Part shown: positions 53,757-62,669 of the stretch, piece by piece
Position numbering within the stretch: the stretch's first letter is position 1
Layout: each line of letters starts with the position of its first letter
Source of the DNA: Paenibacillus sonchi
GTDB taxonomy: Bacteria > Bacillota > Bacilli > Paenibacillales > Paenibacillaceae
DNA: 64,000 bases
Assembly (NCBI RefSeq): GCF_016772475.1
Contig: NZ_CP068595.1
Location: 3,596,001-3,660,000 of the forward strand
Direction of reading: 5' to 3'
Made by a program: the position numbers and the translations under genes
Notes under the pieces: generated by a model
Told to the model about the DNA's origin: nothing
Database searches by the model: none
Seen by the model: only the letters and a program-made list of their open reading frames with translations

Positions 53757-55331
53757 ATGAAGTGGTTAAAAAAGAGTTCCGCTGTGCTGGCATCGTTGAT
53801 GTTGACTTCAGTCGTAGCGGCCGGTTGCGGCGGAAATAAAGCGTCGAATACGCCGGCGGGTTCAGCTCAGCCAGATGGAGCGGCCAGTTCGGCGTTGAAG
53901 CCTTACGAAGTCATGATGGTCTTCCCCGATGCGCCTCAAAAAGACAATCAACTGGTTCAGGATGCGATGAATGATTATCTGAAGAAAACCTATCCGGAAT
54001 TAAACATGACTGTCAAGCTGAATCCCATTGACTGGGGCGCATGGAGCGATAAAACGAACCTAATGCTGGCGTCCGGCGACAAAATGGATTTGCTGTTCAC
54101 GGCGGATTGGCTCGGATTCCAGCAACAGGTTACAAAAGGGGGGCTGCTGCCGCTTGATAATTTGCTCGCCAGATATGGGCCTGATATCGAAGCTGTGGAA
54201 AAGGATTACCACGAACCGGCTAAACGCGGCGGCAAGCTTTACGGTATCCATACCCATCAAGAGCTGGGCGGTGCACAAGGGGTTTATTTGAATAAGGAGC
54301 TAGTGGACAAATATAACTTTGACCTGACTGCACTGAAATCTGGAAAGGTCGAGGACCTGGAGCCCATGCTGAAAACGATCAAGGAAAACGAATCGGGTAT
54401 TACGCCTTTAGTCGCACCTAGTTTTCCACTCGAAGCTTACTATTCATCCACAAATCTGGACTCCATCACAAGCATCGCTGCTATTAACACTGCAGGAACG
54501 GCTCCAGATAACTATACTGTAATCAATTCCTTCACAACTCCCCGGTATATGGAGCTTGCCAAGTTGACTAACAAGTGGTACAAGGCAGGATATATAAACA
54601 AGGATGCACTGACACCTGGTTTGGATGCCTGGAAAAAAATGCAGGCCGGCAAAGGATTTGCATTTGTCAGCGATATGGATATTCTGGCTGATATGGAGAT
54701 CGGAAAAGCTGACATCTCGCCGAATGGTTCGATTAAAGCGGGCCGTGAGATGCTGCAGATTCCTCTAAATATTGACCGTTTGCAAACCGGAAAGATGACA
54801 GCTACTATGTATGCGATTTCGAAAAGCTCTGAAGATCCTGAACGTGCCATGATGCTGCTTAATCTCTTCTATAAAGACAAGGAATTACTGACCCTCTTTA
54901 ATTTCGGAATCGAAGGGAAACATTATGTGCTTAAGGATGGCCAAATTGCACTGCCGGAAGGTCAAACTACGGATAGCGTCGGCTATTATCATGATATTAT
55001 GTGGCAATTGGGCAATCAAATGCTTAACTACACCCGTGTAGGGGAAGATCCGAATAAATACCAGAACTATGAGAAATTCAACGAAAAAATTTCTTCCAAC
55101 CGTTCCCGTATTTTTGGATTTGTCTTTGATCCGGAGCCTGTAAAGAATGAGCTGATCTCGATCGACAATGCCAACAAAACATTTGTGGACGGACTAAAGT
55201 CCGGTCAATTGGACCCGGAAGAGGTTGTTCCTAAGATGTTGGAGAAACAAAAAGCAGCAGGAGCTGACAAGGTAATCGCTGAAGCGCAAAAACAACTTGA
55301 TGCTTGGCTTAAAGAAAACGGCAAGAAATAG
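53757..55331 (+). CDS. Extracellular sugar-binding lipoprotein
   Basis: This 524-residue type-1 solute-binding protein has a lipoprotein signal (lipobox VAAGC). ATG 53757 is chosen because GGGAGGG is nine bases upstream; a TTG at 53751 is too close. The C-terminal part (WQLGNQMLNYTRVGEDPNKY) has the DUF3502-like tail of this group. It probably binds an isomalto-oligosaccharide, as indicated by the two downstream hydrolases. Confidence 0.92.
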   Translation: MKWLKKSSAVLASLMLTSVVAAGCGGNKASNTPAGSAQPDGAASSALKPYEVMMVFPDAPQKDNQLVQDAMNDYLKKTYPELNMTVKLNPIDWGAWSDKTNLMLASGDKMDLLFTADWLGFQQQVTKGGLLPLDNLLARYGPDIEAVEKDYHEPAKRGGKLYGIHTHQELGGAQGVYLNKELVDKYNFDLTALKSGKVEDLEPMLKTIKENESGITPLVAPSFPLEAYYSSTNLDSITSIAAINTAGTAPDNYTVINSFTTPRYMELAKLTNKWYKAGYINKDALTPGLDAWKKMQAGKGFAFVSDMDILADMEIGKADISPNGSIKAGREMLQIPLNIDRLQTGKMTATMYAISKSSEDPERAMMLLNLFYKDKELLTLFNFGIEGKHYVLKDGQIALPEGQTTDSVGYYHDIMWQLGNQMLNYTRVGEDPNKYQNYEKFNEKISSNRSRIFGFVFDPEPVKNELISIDNANKTFVDGLKSGQLDPEEVVPKMLEKQKAAGADKVIAEAQKQLDAWLKENGKK

Positions 55332-55386
55332 GGGAGCTCCCTCACTAATATTTCATTTGTACGTCGAAATGGAGTGAAGTATTCAC

Positions 55387-57105
55387 ATGGAAAATTCAAT
55401 GCTGACCTATACAGATATGTATCCCGATCAAGCCCAGTACAAACCTGGCCAACCAGGCAACATTGTAATCGAACTGGAGACCCGGGAGGATAAAATTCTG
55501 GACCTGGTTGTCGGGTTTTACAAGTTAGAACGGCTAGTTGCCGAAGAAACAATTAGAATCAGCACGGAAAAAGGATTGAGACAAATTGTGCACATTCCCT
55601 TGTTTGCTGAAGATACAAAGTGGGCCGGTTATGGGGTCAAGGCTACAATGTTTTGTGATAAAATTGCAGTGTCAACAGCCTATACTTCGTATGACATTGC
55701 CGATCACTGGAGTCGGGCACCGCGGTATGGCTTTTTAAGCGATTTTCGGACAGAAGAATCCGGAGATTTCCGTGACGTCGAAAGTATGAACAAATTCCAC
55801 TTGAATGTCATACAGTTCTACGATTGGATGTATCGCCATGATGAACTTGTTCCGCAACAAGACGAATTTATCGATCCGATGGGCCGGGCGATGTCCTATA
55901 AAGTTGTGCGTGAAAAAGTGTCAGCCGTGCACGATAAAGGGATGGCAGCCATGGCCTATGGGGCTGTATACGCGAGCCTAAAAGATTTTTTGCAAACACG
56001 ACCGGAATGGGGACTGTATAATCGCCAGGGAGAGCCGTTTCAGCTAATAGATTTATTCTATATTATGGACATTACACCGGATTCGCCTTGGAGCGATCAT
56101 ATTGTTGAACAGTTCCGTCAGGCAGTAATGGCCGGATTCGACGGGATTCATATGGATCAATACGGTTTTCCCAAGAAAGCAATACGCCGGGTCGAAGGAA
56201 GAGAAGAAATGTTGGATCTGGCGGAATGTTACCCGGCGCTTATTGACCGAGCCAGCTCAGCAGTGAAGGAAATCAAAGCCGGGGCCGGGGTCATATTCAA
56301 TAATGTGGGCAATTACCCTATAAGCAAGACTGCTTCGTCGGATCAGGAGGCACTTTATATTGAAGTGTGGCCGCCTGTAGTCCGGTTGCGTGAGCTTAAA
56401 GGACTGATCGATAATGCAAGATCATTGGACCCGGCCAAGCCGATTATCCTTTCCGCTTATCTGCACTCCTTCTATCCGAAGGCCGGCCATGACAAGGAAT
56501 GGGCCGAGAATGGTGCGCTGTTAACCATAGCATCTATTTTTGCAAGCGGTGGATATCACCTCTTATTGGGTGAGAACAATGGGCTGCTGACAATGCCCTA
56601 CTACCCGGATTATGCAGTGATGCGGACTGAATTTGCCGTTGAGGTCAGACGGTACTATGATTTCATAGTCCGGTTTGGTACGCTGATACACAATGCACAG
56701 TTGGAAGATGTGTCTTATACGTATACAGCAGGGGTTAATACCGAAATCACCTTCGAAGGCAGTGTGCCTTTTGCGCCGAATGGAGATATTGATTCCGTAT
56801 GGACCATCATCAAGCGGATGCCAGGTTACCAGATATTGCAGCTCATTAACCTAGTTGGACTTGAGGATGATTATTGGGAGCACGGCAAGAAACAGCGGCC
56901 TGAGCCTCAAACTGGAGTGGTTTGCACTTTGCTGATTGAACAGCCGATTGAGTACATCTACACAGCCAGCCCGGATGATCGTAACCAGGAAGTATGTTTC
57001 CTGGATTACGAGGTTGTTCCTCACGGACAAGGACTGGCAGCCAGATTCACTTTGCCGTCACTGAGAGTTTGGACCATGGTTGTAGTGAAATATAGTGAAG
57101 TATAA
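55387..57105 (+). CDS. GH66 dextranase-like protein
   Basis: This 572-residue protein resembles glycoside hydrolase family 66: RYGFLSDF, LNVIQFYDWMYRHDELV, a catalytic Asp in GFDGIHMDQYG and the acid Glu in ALYIEVWPPV. The family cleaves alpha-1,6-glucan (dextranase) or makes cyclo-isomaltooligosaccharides. There is no signal peptide, so it would work in the cytoplasm on imported oligosaccharides, unlike the classical secreted dextranases. It lies between the importer and a GH13 glucosidase. Confidence 0.9.
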   Translation: MENSMLTYTDMYPDQAQYKPGQPGNIVIELETREDKILDLVVGFYKLERLVAEETIRISTEKGLRQIVHIPLFAEDTKWAGYGVKATMFCDKIAVSTAYTSYDIADHWSRAPRYGFLSDFRTEESGDFRDVESMNKFHLNVIQFYDWMYRHDELVPQQDEFIDPMGRAMSYKVVREKVSAVHDKGMAAMAYGAVYASLKDFLQTRPEWGLYNRQGEPFQLIDLFYIMDITPDSPWSDHIVEQFRQAVMAGFDGIHMDQYGFPKKAIRRVEGREEMLDLAECYPALIDRASSAVKEIKAGAGVIFNNVGNYPISKTASSDQEALYIEVWPPVVRLRELKGLIDNARSLDPAKPIILSAYLHSFYPKAGHDKEWAENGALLTIASIFASGGYHLLLGENNGLLTMPYYPDYAVMRTEFAVEVRRYYDFIVRFGTLIHNAQLEDVSYTYTAGVNTEITFEGSVPFAPNGDIDSVWTIIKRMPGYQILQLINLVGLEDDYWEHGKKQRPEPQTGVVCTLLIEQPIEYIYTASPDDRNQEVCFLDYEVVPHGQGLAARFTLPSLRVWTMVVVKYSEV

Positions 57106-57124
57106 CCTATAGGAGTGGATGATA

Positions 57125-58756
57125 ATGAACAATACCAAATGGTGGCAGACAGCTGTTATTTACCAGATTTATCCCAGGAGTTTTCAAGACAGCGACGGGG
57201 ATGGGATCGGGGATCTCCGGGGGATTATCAATCGGCTAGACTATCTCGAGCACCTTGGCATCACCGCAATATGGCTTAGTCCTGTATACAAGTCTCCCAA
57301 TGACGACAACGGATATGATATCAGCGACTACCAGGATATTATGAGCGAATTCGGAACGATGGAGGACATGGAAGAATTAATTGAAAGAGCCAAGCTTTGC
57401 AACATTCGGATTATTATGGATCTGGTCGTCAATCACACCTCGGATGAGCATCCATGGTTCATTGAAGCCCGCAAGGGAAAAGACAATCCGTATCGGAATT
57501 ATTATATCTGGCGTGGTCCGGTAAACGGCGGAGTTCCCAATTCCTTGCGTTCAACATTCAGCGGGTCGGCTTGGGAGTTCGATGAAGCAAGCGGCCAGTA
57601 TTATCTGCACTTGTTCAGCCGCAGACAGCCTGACCTGAACTGGGAGAATAGTAAAGTCCGGCAAGAGGTATGGGATATGATGAATTTCTGGCTGGACAAA
57701 GGCGTCGGCGGATTCCGCATGGATGTGATTGATCTGGTCGGCAAAATACCGGATAAGGAGATTACAGGAAATGGTCCGAAGCTTCATGAATATCTGCAGG
57801 ATATGAACCGTGAGACGTTCGGAAAGCATGATGTTCTGACAGTGGGAGAGACATGGGGCGCGACTCCGGAAGTGGCCAAGCTCTATTCCGATCCGGACCG
57901 GAACGAGCTTTCGATGGTATTCCAGTTTGAACATATTGGTCTGGATCAACAGGACGGGGGAGAAAAGTGGGATTTGAAGCCCCTAGACGTAAGGGAATTA
58001 AAACAGGTATTGGCAAAATGGCAAACCGAACTGGGGAACGCGGGCTGGAACAGTCTGTTCTGGAACAATCATGATTTGCCGAGAATCGTATCCCGTTGGG
58101 GCGATGACAAGCAATACCGTGTACAAAGCGCCAAAATGTTCGCCATTCTTCTGCATTTGATGAAGGGCACACCTTACATTTATCAAGGCGAAGAAATCGG
58201 AATGACCAATTATCCGATTCAAGAGATCAGCGAAGCGCAGGATATTGAGACCATCAATATGTATCAGGAACGGATTGCAGAGGGATATGCCAAGGAAGAT
58301 ATTATTCATTCCATTAATGTCAAGGGAAGAGATAATGCCCGAACCCCGGTACAATGGGATCATTCCCCTAACGGAGGATTTACAACCGGAGAGCCATGGC
58401 TGCATGTAAATTCAAATTATAAGGAAATAAATGTGGAAGCAAATCTGAAAGATCCAGATTCGGTTTTTCACTGCTACCGTAAGCTGATTGAGCTGCGGAA
58501 GAACAACCCAATCGTTGTATGGGGCGATTTTGAACTGGTGACCCGCGTACCGGATCAAGTGTTCATGTATTTCCGCCGGTATGAAGGGGAAACCTGGCTG
58601 GTAACGGCCAATTTTAGCAGGGAACCCATTACGCTTGAATTACCGGAGACGGGTCAGGCCGGGGAATTCATCATTGGCAACTATACCAGAGATGACGTGG
58701 ACTTTAAGCAATTACAATTACAGCCTTACGAAGCGTTTGCCGTCAAACTCGCGTAG
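57125..58756 (+). CDS. GH13 oligo-1,6-glucosidase / alpha-glucosidase
   Basis: This 543-residue GH13 enzyme has conserved regions DLVVNHTSDEH, nucleophile Asp in GGFRMDVIDLVG, acid Glu in LTVGETWGATP and third Asp in WNNHDLPRIVSRWG. The order and lengths fit oligo-1,6-glucosidase (subfamily 31-like). ATG 57125 is preferred because AGGAG is nine bases away. It hydrolyses isomaltose-type products to glucose, completing the pathway with 55387. Confidence 0.94.
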   Translation: MNNTKWWQTAVIYQIYPRSFQDSDGDGIGDLRGIINRLDYLEHLGITAIWLSPVYKSPNDDNGYDISDYQDIMSEFGTMEDMEELIERAKLCNIRIIMDLVVNHTSDEHPWFIEARKGKDNPYRNYYIWRGPVNGGVPNSLRSTFSGSAWEFDEASGQYYLHLFSRRQPDLNWENSKVRQEVWDMMNFWLDKGVGGFRMDVIDLVGKIPDKEITGNGPKLHEYLQDMNRETFGKHDVLTVGETWGATPEVAKLYSDPDRNELSMVFQFEHIGLDQQDGGEKWDLKPLDVRELKQVLAKWQTELGNAGWNSLFWNNHDLPRIVSRWGDDKQYRVQSAKMFAILLHLMKGTPYIYQGEEIGMTNYPIQEISEAQDIETINMYQERIAEGYAKEDIIHSINVKGRDNARTPVQWDHSPNGGFTTGEPWLHVNSNYKEINVEANLKDPDSVFHCYRKLIELRKNNPIVVWGDFELVTRVPDQVFMYFRRYEGETWLVTANFSREPITLELPETGQAGEFIIGNYTRDDVDFKQLQLQPYEAFAVKLA

Positions 58757-58806
58757 GCTAACCTGTCCAACCGGGCAAAATTCAGGGTCTCCTGATCTAA
58801 CCGCAG

Positions 58807-58852
58807 AAGCCACAACTTGCAAAAGAAATTTTTGCAGGCTATGGCTTTTTTT
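58807..58852 (+). terminator. Terminator after the GH13 gene
   Basis: AAGCC...TTGCAAAA pairs with TTTTGCA...GGCTT and is followed by seven T. It separates the first carbohydrate operon from the next. Confidence 0.8.
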
Positions 58853-58978
58853 GTGCCTTAGTTTCTACTTTTTTAAGTTATTACAAAATTGATTTAAGGG
58901 AGTACATTTTTTTATTTTCTCCTGAAGGTAAAATGAAAAATATGAGAGCTCCTTAATACAGTCGGAGGGATGAGAAAT

Positions 58979-59929
58979 ATGAAAGCGGTTTTAGACAGCT
59001 CCCGGGAGTACGTTGCAACAAAAAAGAAAAATCATTTTCTGCACAACCTCAAAAGAGACAGTCTGTTATATTTTCTTTTGCTGCTGCCTATCGGGTATAT
59101 CCTGATATTCAAGTATGCTCCCATCTATGGTCTGATTATGGCATTCCAGGATTACAACATTTTTGAAGGCATTAAGGGAAGCGAATGGGTAGGACTGGAT
59201 GTGTTCCGGTTTATTTTCGAGCAGGACAGCTTCTACCGTGCATTGAAGAATACGCTGGTCCTGAATGTTCTGGACTTGATCGCGGGATTTCCGGCGCCCA
59301 TTCTGCTGGCAATTCTGCTCAACGAAGTGAGGCAGGCAACATTCAAGAAAGTGACCCAGACCGTGTTGTATCTGCCCCACTTTTTGTCCTGGGTGATCAT
59401 CGGCGGTATGGTCTATTTGATGTTTTCTAACAGCGGCATGATCAACAATTTCCTGGCGGGTTTCGGACTGGATAAGATTGAGTTTCTGTCACAGAAAACA
59501 CCTTGGCTGATTACCTATATCTCCGTTGGGGTATGGCAAAATATCGGATGGGGCACTATCATCTATCTGGCGGCCATTACCGGAATCAATAAGGAATTGT
59601 ATGAGGCCTCCGATATTGACGGCTGCAGCAGGCTTCGCCAAATGTGGCATATTACACTGCCCGGTATCAAGTCGACGATTAATATTTTGCTGATTCTCCA
59701 AATTGGCCGAATGGTTTCCATCGGGTTCGACCGCCCGTTCGTGATGGGGAATTCACTGGTTAACGAATACTCCGATGTTATCAGTACCTTTGTGTACAGA
59801 GTTGGTATTAGTTCGGGAGATTTCTCCCAGGCAACAGCAGTCGGATTATTCCAATCCGTGGTTGGCCTGGTTCTGCTGCTCTCTGCCAACTTTATCGCCA
59901 AAAAATTAGGTGAGGATGGGATATGGTGA
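58979..59929 (+). CDS. Sugar ABC transporter permease (LplB-like), second system
   Basis: This 316-residue permease has six helices, the LplB-type start (LYFLLLLPIGYILIFKYAPI, YGLIMAFQDYN) and EAA loop ELYEASDIDGCSRLRQMWHI. ATG 58979 has GGAGGG nine bases upstream; ATG 58970 is too near. It is a paralogue of 51822 and starts a second importer with its own regulator. Confidence 0.93.
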   Translation: MKAVLDSSREYVATKKKNHFLHNLKRDSLLYFLLLLPIGYILIFKYAPIYGLIMAFQDYNIFEGIKGSEWVGLDVFRFIFEQDSFYRALKNTLVLNVLDLIAGFPAPILLAILLNEVRQATFKKVTQTVLYLPHFLSWVIIGGMVYLMFSNSGMINNFLAGFGLDKIEFLSQKTPWLITYISVGVWQNIGWGTIIYLAAITGINKELYEASDIDGCSRLRQMWHITLPGIKSTINILLILQIGRMVSIGFDRPFVMGNSLVNEYSDVISTFVYRVGISSGDFSQATAVGLFQSVVGLVLLLSANFIAKKLGEDGIW

Positions 59930-60819
59930 GGATGGTGAACAAGAAGAGCAAAAAGAAAAAAATGAATGTGGCGGATATTGTGATTATCGTATTTATTGTA
60001 GCATTGTCCTTTACATGTATTGTTCCGTTCCTATATATGATTGCGCTTTCTTTTAGCTCCAACGAAGCGATTATTGCCCAAAAAGTAGGGCTATGGCCAG
60101 TAGAATTCACAGCAGAAACGTACAAAACCATCCTGAGCGATGTGGATATGCTGTATACGCTTGGGTACAGTATTGTACTTACGATTTTTTACACTGGGGT
60201 ATGTATGTTCCTGACCATTTGTGCAGCGTATCCGTTAACGAAGAAGCGGCTGATGGGAAGAAGCTTTATTTTGACGGCGTTGGTCTTCACCATGTATTTC
60301 AGCGGCGGTTTGATTCCCTCCTATATTCTGGTTAAAAACCTGGGAATGATGAATACGGTGTGGAGCCTGGTTTTGCCGGGTGCCATGAGCGTGTTTAATA
60401 TGATCATCCTGAAGACCTTTTTCACCAACCTTCCGGAGAGCCTGGAGGAATCGGCCGCCATTGACGGATGTTCGGATCTGGGCATTCTCATCAAGATTGT
60501 GCTGCCCCTCTCGTTGCCTTCGATCGCCACATTAAGCCTCTTCTATGCGGTGGACAGATGGAACGGATTCCAGGATGCGCTGTTCTACATTACGAAAAAA
60601 GAGCTGTATCCTATGCAGATGAAGCTGTACCAGATCATATCGGCCAATCAGCAGCTGGATAGCCAGCAAGGGGGAGAAGGAAGTATCGGCTCCTACATTG
60701 TGCCTGAGTCTCTGAAAGCGGCCAGCGTTATGTTTACGACCCTCCCGATTTTGTTGATCTATCCTAAGCTGCAGAAGTATTTCGTAGATGGTGTGATGAC
60801 CGGAGCGATCAAGGGCTGA
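59923..60819 (+). CDS. Sugar ABC transporter permease (YtcP-like), second system
   Basis: This 298-residue permease has a lysine-rich N-terminus, six helices, the EAA loop SLEESAAIDGCSDLGILIKI, and the usual end KYFVDGVMTGAIKG. Its start overlaps the previous stop by seven bases, with AGGTGAGG at seven bases. Confidence 0.93.
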   Translation: MVRMVNKKSKKKKMNVADIVIIVFIVALSFTCIVPFLYMIALSFSSNEAIIAQKVGLWPVEFTAETYKTILSDVDMLYTLGYSIVLTIFYTGVCMFLTICAAYPLTKKRLMGRSFILTALVFTMYFSGGLIPSYILVKNLGMMNTVWSLVLPGAMSVFNMIILKTFFTNLPESLEESAAIDGCSDLGILIKIVLPLSLPSIATLSLFYAVDRWNGFQDALFYITKKELYPMQMKLYQIISANQQLDSQQGGEGSIGSYIVPESLKAASVMFTTLPILLIYPKLQKYFVDGVMTGAIKG

Positions 60820-60944
60820 TGGGCAAACAGATCAAGCTAAAGGGGGTGGGGCATTCCCGTTCCGGTGGATGATGGATGTATAGCTACAAGGGATTTGCAG
60901 CACGGATGATTTGCAAGATATTCGACTTGAAAGGGAGGCATACA

Positions 60945-62549
60945 ATGAATACAGGTATAAAGAAGAGAATAGCAATTCTGTGCAGTACAGCGCTTCTGGC
61001 CATTGCAGCAGCAGGTTGTGGAAATTCTGGCAAGAATAGCGGCGAGGGGGCATCTCAGACTGCGGCAACTGAATCAACAGCTGCTTCCGGTCCGCCTGCT
61101 ACCTTGACTGTGGAAGTGTTTGACAGAGGTGTCCAGGGACAGCCGGATTTGAACAACAACATGTGGACCAAATATGTCAATGAAAAATTCGGAAAGCCCA
61201 ATAACGCTATTGTAAAATATGTTTCTGTACCCCGCTCGCAAGAAATCGACAAGCTGAATGTGTTGATGGCTGCCGGCGAAGCACCGGATATTTCCTTCAC
61301 CTATGACGGTACTACAGTAACCCGCTATGCCAAAAGCAAGGGCATTTATACACTTGATGAACTGCTGGAGGAGCACGGGCAGCAATTGAAGTCTTATCTG
61401 GGCGAAAAAGTGCTTTCCTACGGGAAATACGAGGGCAAACAAGTCTCCATCCCGGGCAAACGGACTCTGCTTGCCTGGAATGGTATGTTTATCCGCAAGG
61501 ATTGGCTGGATAAGCTGGGAATGCCTGTTCCGACTAATAAGGATGAATTGTACAATACGCTTGTTGCCTTCCGTGACAAGAACCCCGGCAATGTGGATCA
61601 TGTCATTCCGTGGGCAACAGCTGCTGCCGGCATGAACTACACCTTTGGTAATCTTATTCAATCCTTCTGGGGTCCGATGACGGAGGAGGAATTCGTTACC
61701 ACCACCAACTGGCTGAAGCCCGGCCACAAGGATGCATTCAAATGGCTGAACAAACTGTATCATGAAAAGCTGATCAGCCCCGACTTTGCGCTGGACAAAA
61801 CAACCAAGCAAGCGGATGCCGATGTGACCAACGGCAAGGTAGGCTTCTACGCTGCCAACTGGGATTATCCGCTGTCGCAAAAAATCCGTGAGCCGCTGAA
61901 GCAAAATGTGCCGGAGGCCAACTATGTTCCGGTTGATACCTTCAAAAATGACGAAGGCAAATACCTCAAAGAGGTATATAATGAGAATGGAATATTCTCC
62001 TTCATTCCCAAAAGCAGCAAGAACGCGGAGCTGGCGATCAAATATCTGAACTGGATGGCTGACCCGGAAGTTATGTTCTTCCTGCAGTTCGGTGAAGAAG
62101 GCGTTAACCACAAGCTGGTAGACGACATCCCGCACGGGATTGCACAAACCGGCGAAAAAATGCAAACGAGCAATTTGAATATGGATTATACGCCGATTGT
62201 AAATGGCGCTGAGCTGGGCGATACCGAAAAGAATGTCAGAACATATGCCGCAGCGCTGGCAGCCGGGGACAAGAGTTACGAGAAGCTGGCTACCGATTCC
62301 TACAAAATCAATACAACGGACGGCTATTCCAGCTTCAACTATGGCGTACCGAACGAAGCCAATATCAAGTACGGCAAAACCCTGGGCGACATGAACAAGC
62401 AAATGATTGACAGATTGATCGTTGCCAAGCCGGCAGAGTTCGACGCCTTATACGACAAGCTGGTGAAAGAATATATGGACGCCGGCGGCCAGGCTGTTCA
62501 AGATGAGAATGTGAAGAACTACAGAGCAGTCCAAGCCAAGAATAAGTAA
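60945..62549 (+). CDS. Extracellular sugar-binding lipoprotein, second system
   Basis: This 534-residue type-1 solute-binding protein has signal peptide and lipobox AAAGC, then a Gly/Ser/Thr-rich linker. ATG 60945 has GGGAGG six bases upstream; the longer frame from 60876 would add residues before the signal peptide and is unlikely. No glycosidase is adjacent, so the substrate is unknown. Followed by a hairpin terminator and the regulator at 62670. Confidence 0.92.
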   Translation: MNTGIKKRIAILCSTALLAIAAAGCGNSGKNSGEGASQTAATESTAASGPPATLTVEVFDRGVQGQPDLNNNMWTKYVNEKFGKPNNAIVKYVSVPRSQEIDKLNVLMAAGEAPDISFTYDGTTVTRYAKSKGIYTLDELLEEHGQQLKSYLGEKVLSYGKYEGKQVSIPGKRTLLAWNGMFIRKDWLDKLGMPVPTNKDELYNTLVAFRDKNPGNVDHVIPWATAAAGMNYTFGNLIQSFWGPMTEEEFVTTTNWLKPGHKDAFKWLNKLYHEKLISPDFALDKTTKQADADVTNGKVGFYAANWDYPLSQKIREPLKQNVPEANYVPVDTFKNDEGKYLKEVYNENGIFSFIPKSSKNAELAIKYLNWMADPEVMFFLQFGEEGVNHKLVDDIPHGIAQTGEKMQTSNLNMDYTPIVNGAELGDTEKNVRTYAAALAAGDKSYEKLATDSYKINTTDGYSSFNYGVPNEANIKYGKTLGDMNKQMIDRLIVAKPAEFDALYDKLVKEYMDAGGQAVQDENVKNYRAVQAKNK

Positions 62550-62560
62550 CCCATCGTAAT

Positions 62561-62605
62561 ATACGGATAAGCCATTGATTGTTCTTCACCGTGGTTTATC
62601 CGTAT
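62561..62605 (+). terminator. Terminator after the second solute-binding protein gene
   Basis: ATACGGATAA (62561-62570) pairs with TTATCCGTAT (62596-62605), followed by TTCATT; a long loop makes it moderate. Confidence 0.65.
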
Positions 62606-62669
62606 TTCATTGCTATTCCATGATAGTTTTGCTATTATTCGGAGATTCCATATATTCAGGAGGATACCC

